Shown here one piece after another: positions 1 to 4,653 of a DNA stretch of 5,692 nucleotides. The notes beneath the pieces are model-generated. The model was given only the letters and a program-made list of their open reading frames with translations. It was not told the DNA's origin and did no database searches. The stretch covers positions 1 to 5,692 of the forward strand of contig JAPOXI010000001.1 in assembly GCA_026707185.1 (NCBI GenBank), given 5' to 3'. The position numbers and the translations under genes are program-made. This stretch comes from Chloroflexota bacterium. Lineage in GTDB: Bacteria; Chloroflexota; UBA11872. Within the stretch, counting starts at the first letter, position 1. Each line of letters opens with the position of its first letter.

Positions 1-33
1 CCCTGGGACGATCCCCAACCTCCACATTCGTAG

Positions 34-54
34 GGGCGGGTCCCCGACCCGCCC
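34..54. repeat. Perfect 9-bp stem hairpin, dispersed-repeat type
   Basis: GGGCGGGTC (34-42) is followed by a 3-nt loop and its exact reverse complement GACCCGCCC (46-54). The GACCCGCCC half recurs at 206-214 and 241-249. There is no T-run, so a classical intrinsic terminator is not supported in either direction. The arrangement resembles REP-like intergenic repeats in GC-rich environmental bacteria; that comparison is from memory and is inference. Confidence 0.75.
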
Positions 55-175
55 GTCTTCCGCGCACCAACAACCCCTGATCCACCCGTGTCGAACCACT
101 CCCACCCGCCACCCCACACAACCACTTCCCCCGTCATCCCGGCGTCTTCAGCCGGGATCCAGTCTTCCGCGCACC
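55..175. repeat. 14-bp direct repeat following two hairpins
   Basis: GTCTTCCGCGCACC occurs at 55-68, directly after the hairpin at 34-54. It occurs again at 162-175, four bases after the hairpin at 136-158. The two copies therefore sit in the same relative position behind two different stem-loops, which suggests a composite hairpin-plus-tail unit copied more than once. With only two copies and no regular spacing this is not a CRISPR array. Confidence 0.7.
136..158. repeat. 8-bp stem hairpin (ATCCCGGC/GCCGGGAT)
   Basis: ATCCCGGC (136-143) and GCCGGGAT (151-158) are exact reverse complements around a 7-nt loop. The wording 'GTCATCCCGGC...GCCGGGATCCAG' resembles a dispersed intergenic repeat common in several GC-rich uncultured lineages (recalled, not searched). 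It lies downstream of the nuclease stop at 377-379 and could protect or end that transcript, but no U-tract supports this. Confidence 0.65.
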
Positions 176-219
176 TCGCATCTAGGACCCTGTCCAGTTT
201 GTGGCGACCCGCCCTGTGG

Positions 220-241
220 CCCAGGCTGCGCGCAGCCTGGG
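220..241. repeat. 22-bp perfect palindrome
   Basis: The left arm CCCAGGCTGCG (220-230) and right arm CGCAGCCTGGG (231-241) are exact reverse complements with no loop. It is flanked on both sides by GACCCGCCC (206-214 and 241-249). It could extrude as a cruciform, be a symmetric protein-binding site, or be another dispersed element. It lies 136 bp past the end of the nuclease gene and has no T-tract. Confidence 0.75.
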
Positions 242-263
242 ACCCGCCCGTGCGGCCTCCCTT

Positions 264-303
264 ACCTCGCTGCAAACCCACCCTCACCCTGCCAAAGCGA
301 GGT
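264..303. repeat. Inverted repeat ACCTCGCT/AGCGAGGT
   Basis: ACCTCGCT (264-271) and AGCGAGGT (296-303) are exact 8-bp reverse complements separated by 24 nt containing CCCTCACCCTGCC. It is one more hairpin in the left repeat block. Function is unknown. Confidence 0.55.
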
Positions 304-376
304 CAATCCGCTCGTAGTGAGCCGTCCCTCAGTCTTTCGCAGGGGCGTGTCGAACCACCCCTCGAGACTCCATTCG

Positions 377-1390
377 CTATCTCGGTTTGTTGTCGGACAA
401 ACCAGCGTGTAGTGAATTTGCGAGCTCAGCGAGCGGCTTGTCAGGTTCGTCGACGAGACACCAGTACCAGTACGCGCTGAATCCGACATCAGGAAACGGG
501 ACTGAGTGCTTGTCGCGGAGGAGCACGCTGAGATTGGTCAGCGAGTACGCCCTTCCATTCCAGTTCACGTTGCGACGTGCGCTCGGCTCTGATCCAAAGT
601 GGGCGCGCCACTTTGAGTCATCGATGTCGAAGTCATCGGAGTCCGAAAAATAGGGAGAGTAGAGCTTTATCTCTTCTCCACCCTTAATCCGCCCGTGATT
701 GAACAGGACGTTTGAAGTAGGCGGTCGGCGCTGTCGAGTGACCGACTCGACCTCTTCCGCCTTTCTTCGGACTTGCACGAGGTAGTCGTCGGCCTCGGCA
801 AGTGGTATCAGCTGGCTGGCGTCAACAAATAGCTTGTGGTCTGAGTGATAGAGGATTAGTCGAACGCAGCGGATGTCCAAGCCAGAGTCATTCAGCCACA
901 GGACGCTGGTTGCCAGTTCCGGAGGAAACTCAGGGGCAACGAGGACGATTCGCGGCTTCGCCGTCTGAAGATCGTCGCGCTGAATTTCCTTTTCGTTCAG
1001 GAATTCGTCCAACCTGCTAGCCGCGTCACCGTCCAGTCCCTGATCTTCTATGAAAGTCTGATGTGCCTCGGTCAGTTGCTCGAAGGTGATGTTTGCGACC
1101 ATCGCCGCGTATCTCAGCGCCTGGAGGTCCATGTGTCCCGGATCCTCGGTGCGCTTGAGCTCGACTACGGTGAGAGTTCCATCGGCATCGATCGCAAGCA
1201 GATCAATCCGGCGTGAACTGTCCGACCAGTTCCCGAACTCCTCGTCCACGATAAACATGTCACTGCCAAGCGCGCGTGGCTGATTGATGATGAGCTGCTG
1301 TAGGTCCCGGCGCTCCTGCAGGCCCTGTGCCTGGAACGTCGTTGTCGGGACGGCCTTCAGCTCCCTGTCATCGATTCGGTAAAGGCTCAT
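377..1390 (-). CDS. DUF91/NucS-like PD-(D/E)XK nuclease with RAMA-like C-terminus
   Basis: This encodes 337 residues, starting with ATG at 1390-1388 and ending with TAG at 379-377. The N-terminal region (about 1-120) matches the DUF91/endonuclease-NucS-like style: GLQERRDLQ (23-31), then SRRIDLLAIDADGTLTVVELKR (59-80). The latter gives the PD-(D/E)XK pattern with D63, E77 and K79 as likely metal-binding and catalytic residues. Residues 200-220 are charged and linker-like. The C-terminal part (about 226-330) has KGGEEIKLYSP, WRAHFGSEPSARRNVNWNGRAYS and SAYWYWCLVD, resembling a RAMA-type (restriction/methylation-associated) domain; this second assignment is inference. At 337 residues it is longer than archaeal/actinobacterial NucS, mainly because of that extra domain. 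The predicted role is DNA cleavage, perhaps modification- or mismatch-related. No Shine-Dalgarno is visible before the ATG. The gene diverges from the DUF5131-tcmP operon. Confidence 0.85.
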   Translation of the reverse strand: MSLYRIDDRELKAVPTTTFQAQGLQERRDLQQLIINQPRALGSDMFIVDEEFGNWSDSSRRIDLLAIDADGTLTVVELKRTEDPGHMDLQALRYAAMVANITFEQLTEAHQTFIEDQGLDGDAASRLDEFLNEKEIQRDDLQTAKPRIVLVAPEFPPELATSVLWLNDSGLDIRCVRLILYHSDHKLFVDASQLIPLAEADDYLVQVRRKAEEVESVTRQRRPPTSNVLFNHGRIKGGEEIKLYSPYFSDSDDFDIDDSKWRAHFGSEPSARRNVNWNGRAYSLTNLSVLLRDKHSVPFPDVGFSAYWYWCLVDEPDKPLAELANSLHAGLSDNKPR

Positions 1391-1879
1391 GAGATCAGTG
1401 TCGCGTTCAGTGGGCTCGCACGAGAAGGACAGTTCGGCTCACGTGGCGACCATGTGAAACTAAGGGCGGCCAGAGTACTTGGTGATCCGAGGCCCTCGCA
1501 CCCTTGATGCCGTTGTGCCCCTGTTCGTGGCAGACCGGTGCGCACGAGGCGGAGCGTGGCGTGGAACCATGAGCCCCTGTCTACTGACATCGGCGCATCC
1601 CAACCTGTCCCCCAGGAAGCTGTCACGTCCACCCCTGCCTTTGCCAGCAGGTCCCGCACCGCCGAACACACCGTGCAACGTCGAACTCGCCTATCTGCCC
1701 CACGGCACGCATCCGCGCTGGCCGCAGGGCATCGGCGTCAACCCGGCCGTCCTGCTCCGCCGCGTGGCTGAAGCAACCTTCGACTTCTCAGTCTTCCCTG
1801 ACTTCGCCCGAAAACGCCGTCCCCCTCGCCTACCGCCAGCAAGTGCTGAAGAGTCCGAGTGCCTCCAGTGAATCAGGCC

Positions 1880-1907
1880 TTGGCGGCTTGACAGAAGTCT
1901 TTACAAT
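1880..1907 (+). promoter_or_regulatory. Putative sigma70-type promoter of the DUF5131-tcmP operon
   Basis: TTGGCG (1880-1885) and TACAAT (1902-1907) are separated by 16 bp and resemble -35/-10 boxes, each close to consensus. Transcription would begin near 1914, leaving a leader of about 32 nt before the ATG at 1946. The perfect TTGACA at 1888-1893 lacks a -10 box at suitable distance, so it is probably incidental. This placement argues against starting the gene at TTG 1907 or ATG 1910, which would lie at or upstream of the transcription start. Confidence 0.5.
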
Positions 1908-1932
1908 TGATGCGTTCGGTTTCCGTTCGTGC

Positions 1933-1938
1933 AAGGTG
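1933..1938 (+). promoter_or_regulatory. Ribosome binding site deciding the DUF5131 start
   Basis: AAGGTG (1933-1938) lies 7 nt before ATG 1946-1948. This supports starting at MPSTIEWTDETWNP, which is also where similarity to the family begins, rather than at the in-frame TTG/ATG 36-39 bases upstream. Confidence 0.6.
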
Positions 1939-1945
1939 CAAATCC

Positions 1946-2719
1946 ATGCCGTCTACGATTGAATGGACGGACGAGACGTGGAACCCGGTTACGGGCTGCA
2001 CGCGCGTGTCGCCCGGCTGCGATCACTGCTACATGTTCGCCATGTACCCGCGCCTGGCGGCCATGGGCGTGCGCGGGTATGAGTTGGACCCACAGGAAGT
2101 GCAACTGCTGCCTGAGCGGCTGGACGCCCCGCTCCGCTGGACAACGCCACGCCGGGTGTTCGTCAACAGCATGTCAGATGTGTTCCATCCGCTCGTGCCA
2201 TATGAATTTGTCACCGAGATGTTCGATGTCATGTGCGCGGCGGCAGCACGGCGCGGGCACATATTCCAGGTCTTGACGAAGCGGCCGGGTCGCGCCGTTG
2301 GGTGGTGGGACCGCTACCAGTCCCGCTATGGCGGAACATGGCCCGCAGGGGTATGGATCGGCACGTCGGTGGAGAACCAGAAGTACGCACCGAGGGTCAG
2401 CGTGCTAGCACGTTTGCCGGCGAAGGTGCGCTTCGTCTCCGCCGAGCCGCTGCTCGGTCCCGTCGACCTTCGGCAATGGCTAAGTCGCGGGGACGTTCAA
2501 TGGGTTATCGCCGGAGGCGAAAGCGGGCGAGCCGCAAGGCCCATGGACCTGGACTGGGCAAGGGACTTACGCGATCAATCATTTGAGACCGGTGTAGCTT
2601 TCTTCCTCAAACAGCTCGGGGGAAGGCGAGGCAAGCGATCGGGGGACGAAGCGATCCTTGACGGACGCCACTGGCGCGAGTATCCAGAGCATGAGAAGGA
2701 ATCCGTCCATGCCCCCTAA
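1946..2719 (+). CDS. DUF5131 / phage Gp37-Gp68 family three-Cys-motif protein
   Basis: This encodes 257 residues. The family signature is clear: IEWTDETWNPVTGC near the N-terminus, with three cysteines in C18-X6-C25-X2-C28 followed by Y29. Then come VFVNSMSDVFHP (71-82), FQVLTKRP (107-114), WIGTSVENQ (137-145), RFVSAEPLLGP (162-172), WVIAGGESGRAARPM (186-200) and FFLKQLGG (219-226). The cysteine cluster suggests a metal or Fe-S site reminiscent of radical-SAM enzymes, although the spacing is not the canonical CX3CX2C; the chemistry is unknown to me. Family members occur in phages and bacterial accessory regions, often beside tcmP, exactly as here. The 3' end overlaps tcmP by 11 bp, implying translational coupling. 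The protein appears full length, with all motifs intact. Family assignment is firm; biochemical function is not. Confidence 0.92.
   Translation: MPSTIEWTDETWNPVTGCTRVSPGCDHCYMFAMYPRLAAMGVRGYELDPQEVQLLPERLDAPLRWTTPRRVFVNSMSDVFHPLVPYEFVTEMFDVMCAAAARRGHIFQVLTKRPGRAVGWWDRYQSRYGGTWPAGVWIGTSVENQKYAPRVSVLARLPAKVRFVSAEPLLGPVDLRQWLSRGDVQWVIAGGESGRAARPMDLDWARDLRDQSFETGVAFFLKQLGGRRGKRSGDEAILDGRHWREYPEHEKESVHAP
2694..2700 (+). promoter_or_regulatory. Ribosome binding site of tcmP inside the DUF5131 gene
   Basis: AGAAGGA (2694-2700) lies 8 nt before ATG 2709-2711 and within the last codons of the upstream gene. It favours the 2709 start over the in-frame upstream ATGs at 2658 and 2691. The residues those would add (MTDATGASIQSMRRNPS) look out of family. 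Confidence 0.65.
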
Positions 2720-3803
2720 AACCACAACGTGGGATTTGGAGCCGCATACCAGAGGGAAACACTTGGTTCTCGAACGCTATATGCAGGCATGGCTGCCGAT
2801 CATGACCAGCTGGAACGGTCGAGTGCTCTTCATCGATGCCTTTGCCGGACCAGGCGAATACTCAGGCGGAGAGCCGGGATCGCCTGTCATCGCGCTGCGC
2901 ACGTTGATCAATCACTCAGCGCGGAGTCGTATCAGGAGTGAAGTAAATTACTTGTTCATAGAGAATGAAAAGTCCCGAAGTAAACACCTTGAAGGAATCC
3001 TCGTCAACCTTAAAGGCCAGATTCCTCCCAGTTGCAATTACGAAGTAATCACCTCGACGTTCGATGAAACTCTAACGGAAGTTCTCGACTACATCGAGGA
3101 GCAGCGAACTAGACTGGCTCCGGCATTTGTCATGATCGATCCATTCGGTGTATCTGGAACGCCAATGACGACAATTGCAAGAATCTTGGAGAATCCTAGG
3201 TCGGAAGTCTACATATCTTTCATGTATGAGTGGATCAATAGATTCAAGAGTCAAGATGAATTCGGAGGACATCTCGACAATCTGTTTGGATGCCCAGATT
3301 GGCGTCGAGGATTGGACATCGCCGGCAGCGAAGGGACTAGGAATTTCTACTACAATCTGTACAAGTCTCAGCTCAAGAAAAATGGCGCCAAATACGTCGT
3401 GCACTTCGAACTGTATGAAGGCAATAGGCACGTATATACGATTTTCTTTGGCACTCAACACTTGGATGGTTGCGACAGAATGAAGGAGGCGATCTGGAAG
3501 GTTGATCCTTTCGGAGAGTTCAGGTTTAGAGGGGGACTTCTTGACCAGCTTACTCTTGGCACGGACATTATCGACTTTAGTCCGCTTGAGCAAGATCTTC
3601 GTGCCGAATTCGCATCCAAAGGCTGGCAGAAGATAGAGGACGTAGAAGACTTCGTGAAATCCGATGCGACTGTCTTTCACTCAGGCCAACTCAAGCGTAA
3701 TACCTTGCGGCCGATGGAGATTGACGGCAAGCTTGAGATCAAGCCGGGTACACGCAAACGGGTAAGAACCTATCCCACGGGGACTGAGCTTCGCTTCCTC
3801 TAG
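2709..3803 (+). CDS. tcmP: Three-Cys-motif partner protein TcmP
   Basis: This encodes 364 residues, starting MPPKTTTWDLEPHTRGKHLVLERYMQAWLPIM. That is the characteristic TcmP opening, with the HTRGKH segment before a long helix. A Rossmann-type methyltransferase core follows: FIDAFAGPGEYSGGEPGSP (41-59) corresponds to the SAM-binding motif I, YLFIENEK (81-88) carries a likely acidic ribose contact at E85, and FVMIDPFGVSG (140-150) resembles motif IV. Residues about 270-345, with DLRAEFASKGWQKIEDVEDFVKSD, look like a winged-helix nucleic-acid-binding tail. SAM binding and a DNA or RNA target are inferences from fold. In NCBI naming the family is defined by its neighbour, the DUF5131 three-Cys protein, which here precedes it with an 11-bp overlap. 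From about 2935 the gene is clearly richer in A+T and in AAT/AAA/AGA-type codons than the neighbouring genes, consistent with transfer. Confidence 0.92.
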   Translation: MPPKTTTWDLEPHTRGKHLVLERYMQAWLPIMTSWNGRVLFIDAFAGPGEYSGGEPGSPVIALRTLINHSARSRIRSEVNYLFIENEKSRSKHLEGILVNLKGQIPPSCNYEVITSTFDETLTEVLDYIEEQRTRLAPAFVMIDPFGVSGTPMTTIARILENPRSEVYISFMYEWINRFKSQDEFGGHLDNLFGCPDWRRGLDIAGSEGTRNFYYNLYKSQLKKNGAKYVVHFELYEGNRHVYTIFFGTQHLDGCDRMKEAIWKVDPFGEFRFRGGLLDQLTLGTDIIDFSPLEQDLRAEFASKGWQKIEDVEDFVKSDATVFHSGQLKRNTLRPMEIDGKLEIKPGTRKRVRTYPTGTELRFL

Positions 3804-3898
3804 CACTGTGAACAATGCCGACAGTCCGGTGCGACAATCTGAGCAGGATGGCAAAAGAGTAGGTTAGCTACCTTAGTCGGAGCGACCGATGCTGCGAC
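3804..3898. other. Convergent spacer after tcmP, no clear terminator
   Basis: These 95 bp lie between tcmP and the end of the broken minus-strand small gene. Only weak pairings are visible: ACTGT (3805-3809) with ACAGT (3821-3825), and AGGT (3861-3864) with ACCT (3870-3873). Neither has a T-run. I see no tRNA or attachment site. Confidence 0.4.
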
Positions 3899-4096
3899 CT
3901 AGCCAGCCAGAGAAGCCACAACAATAGCTCCCACAGTCCCCACCACATTCAGCATTGCGATCAGCAACAACCCAGCAATTCACATCTTCAGATTCGCCAC
4001 ATCAACCTTCGTGCCGCAGCGCTTCAGCGTCTGATCCAGCTCGACCCGGAGGCCCGATCTGGTCGAGGTCGGCTCTCGGTCCGGAACGAATGTCAT
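3899..4096 (-). pseudogene. Small coiled-coil/one-TM protein gene interrupted by in-frame TGA
   Basis: On the minus strand, ATG 4096-4094 is preceded at 6 nt by a strong Shine-Dalgarno GAGAGGA (4109-4103). The frame reads 38 residues ending VELDQTLKRCGTKVDVANLKM and meets TGA at 3982-3980. It then continues in frame for 26 residues, starting IAGLLLIAMLNVVGTVGAIVV, a textbook single membrane helix, to TAG at 3901-3899. A hydrophilic segment joined to one C-terminal helix at '...LK-M-W-I' is a common small-protein design (haemolysin XhlA or DUF1640-like in style). In that design a Trp often sits exactly where the TGA falls, so a single TGG-to-TGA change explains the break. No specific family is claimed. 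Alternatives are a sequencing error, readthrough, or a genuine 38-residue soluble product. Other genes here encode Trp with TGG, so code reassignment is unlikely. Confidence 0.6.
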
Positions 4097-4394
4097 CGCA
4101 TATCCTCTCTCGTCGCGCCTCTATTGCCCGCCGTCCTGACACTCGGAGCCCGCTCCTTCTCACTCCCCTCCCCTTGTATGTTCCCGAGGCCTTGGAATTC
4201 CCAGGGTCTAGGTGCACGGGCCGTGACAGACCGGTCTCCCTTGGGTCGTCAGAGACCGCGAGGAAGCAGGATCGTTCCGACCCTGACGCTGGCGCAGAGC
4301 CCGAACAGGTGCCGGGGCGGTGACCACGAGCCCGAATCTGCAAGGTAGGGCGTGTCGCCGACGTCGCCGGGAGGGGGCACGCCTCTTATGGTCG

Positions 4395-4424
4395 GAGACA
4401 GCCCGCCGCCTCGGGACCTGTCTC
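4395..4424. repeat. Eleven-pair stem-loop with a 2-nt bulge
   Basis: GAGACAG (4395-4401) pairs with CTGTCTC (4418-4424). Inside it CCCG (4402-4405) pairs with CGGG (4412-4415), leaving a 6-nt loop CCGCCT and a 2-nt bulge AC. There is no T-run in either direction. It may be part of a structured leader or small RNA, or another dispersed hairpin; nothing identifies a class. Confidence 0.55.
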
Positions 4425-4568
4425 GCGGTCATGCACGACGGCGCGAGTCGGGCCGCCGGATCGCGACGGCATGCGACCGTCCAGTCCGACCTGAACCCGG
4501 CTCACGCCAACCCCGCCCCCATCGGCCATCCGATAGACTGCCGCTCACGGCGTCGCCAGGAGTTCACG

Positions 4569-4585
4569 AATGGCCGTCGGCCATT
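4569..4585. promoter_or_regulatory. 17-bp near-perfect palindrome, candidate operator
   Basis: AATGGCCG (4569-4576) and CGGCCATT (4578-4585) are exact reverse complements around a single T. It sits 68 bp upstream of the ATP-grasp start, a normal place for a dimeric repressor or activator site. It overlaps a weak possible -35 TTGGCC (4584-4589), paired at 18 bp with GCTAAT (4608-4613). Both the promoter and operator roles are inference. Confidence 0.4.
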
Positions 4586-4611
4586 GGCCGGGCAGGTATC
4601 GCGACACGCTA

Positions 4612-4635
4612 ATTTCACCAAAAAACGCGTGAAAT
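4612..4635. promoter_or_regulatory. Inverted repeat ATTTCAC-N10-GTGAAAT before the ATP-grasp gene
   Basis: ATTTCAC (4612-4618) and GTGAAAT (4629-4635) are exact 7-bp reverse complements around a 10-nt A-rich centre. The right arm ends 18 bp before the ATG. It could be a dimer-binding operator near the transcription start or a short hairpin in the leader. It shares its last base with the outer inverted repeat arm at 4635. Confidence 0.45.
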
Positions 4636-4653
4636 CTATCGGATAGCCAGCGC

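Larger units (their letters stand above)
87..358. repeat. 13-bp direct repeat, two copies
   Basis: CGTGTCGAACCAC occurs at 87-99 and 346-358. The copies bracket most of the repeat block and may be edges or shared tails of dispersed elements. Nothing else can be said from the sequence. Confidence 0.65.
1391..1945. other. Divergent intergenic region without a convincing gene
   Basis: This 555-bp stretch separates the divergent nuclease and DUF5131 genes. Open frames exist on both strands (plus 1479-1871; minus 1671-1387), but their translations are rich in Pro, Arg and Ser, show no recognisable motif and overlap each other. The minus frame begins with GTG and its TGA overlaps the nuclease ATG in an ATGA arrangement (1390-1387). 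That arrangement is typical of coupled genes, so a small upstream gene cannot be fully excluded. The plus frame from about 1678 (NVELAYLPHG..., PAVLLRRVAEATFDFS) reads slightly protein-like and could be a decayed remnant, but I do not recognise it. A promoter lies at the right end (1880-1907). Confidence 0.5.
4528..4644. repeat. 117-bp element bounded by 10-bp inverted repeats
   Basis: ATCCGATAGA (4528-4537) and TCTATCGGAT (4635-4644) are exact reverse complements 97 bp apart, and the right copy ends 9 bp before the ATP-grasp ATG. Inside are the AATGGCCG-T-CGGCCATT palindrome (4569-4585) and ATTTCAC (4612-4618) with GTGAAAT (4629-4635). No target duplication is visible at the ends, so a miniature transposable element is possible but unproven. 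A regulatory leader that can fold over the start region is an equally good reading. Confidence 0.55.
4097..4653. other. Long intergenic region with hairpins, no convincing gene
   Basis: This lies between the divergent broken small gene and the ATP-grasp gene. Frames open on both strands (for example minus 4343-4002 and plus 4320-4646) give Arg/Pro/Ser-rich translations without motifs, as expected by chance in GC-rich DNA. Structure seen includes CGGTCTC (4232-4238) pairing with GAGACCG (4252-4258), the hairpin at 4395-4424, and the nested inverted repeats at 4521-4644. I looked for the TpsiC-loop consensus, SRP RNA and RNase P RNA core motifs and saw none. Confidence 0.5.

Noticed and set aside
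34..358. CRISPR array
   Set aside because: The repeats are of different sequences, have two or three copies, and are not regularly spaced; no cas gene is present.
88..480. 130-codon plus-strand frame over the left repeats
   Set aside because: It runs through palindromes and repeats and into the antisense of the nuclease end; the Pro/Ser/Arg-rich translation is chance.
1888..1893. Perfect TTGACA as -35 of the operon promoter
   Set aside because: At 16-18 bp downstream there is no -10-like hexamer; TACAAT at 1902 is only 8 bp away and pairs better with TTGGCG 1880-1885.
1907..1945. Upstream TTG (1907) or ATG (1910) start for the DUF5131 gene
   Set aside because: They lie on or beside the putative -10 box and lack a Shine-Dalgarno, and the added 12-13 residues do not resemble the family. 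ATG 1946 has AAGGTG at 7 nt.
2658..2708. Longer tcmP starting at 2658
   Set aside because: The extra 17 codons lie inside the DUF5131 coding region and look non-family; AGAAGGA is ideally placed for ATG 2709.
3072..3680. 202-codon open frame on the minus strand
   Set aside because: It is antisense to tcmP, has no start-site support, and shows no family motif.
3899..4096. UGA read as Trp (alternative genetic code) or as selenocysteine
   Set aside because: All Trp codons in the other genes are TGG, the DNA is GC-rich, and a selenocysteine inside a membrane-helix boundary without a visible SECIS-like hairpin is unlikely; nonsense mutation or error is simpler.
4097..4653. tRNA, SRP RNA or RNase P RNA
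   Set aside because: No TpsiC-loop consensus, no SRP-type apical motif and no RNase P core motifs were found; the GGAAGCAG-like run near 4260 lacks the surrounding fold.
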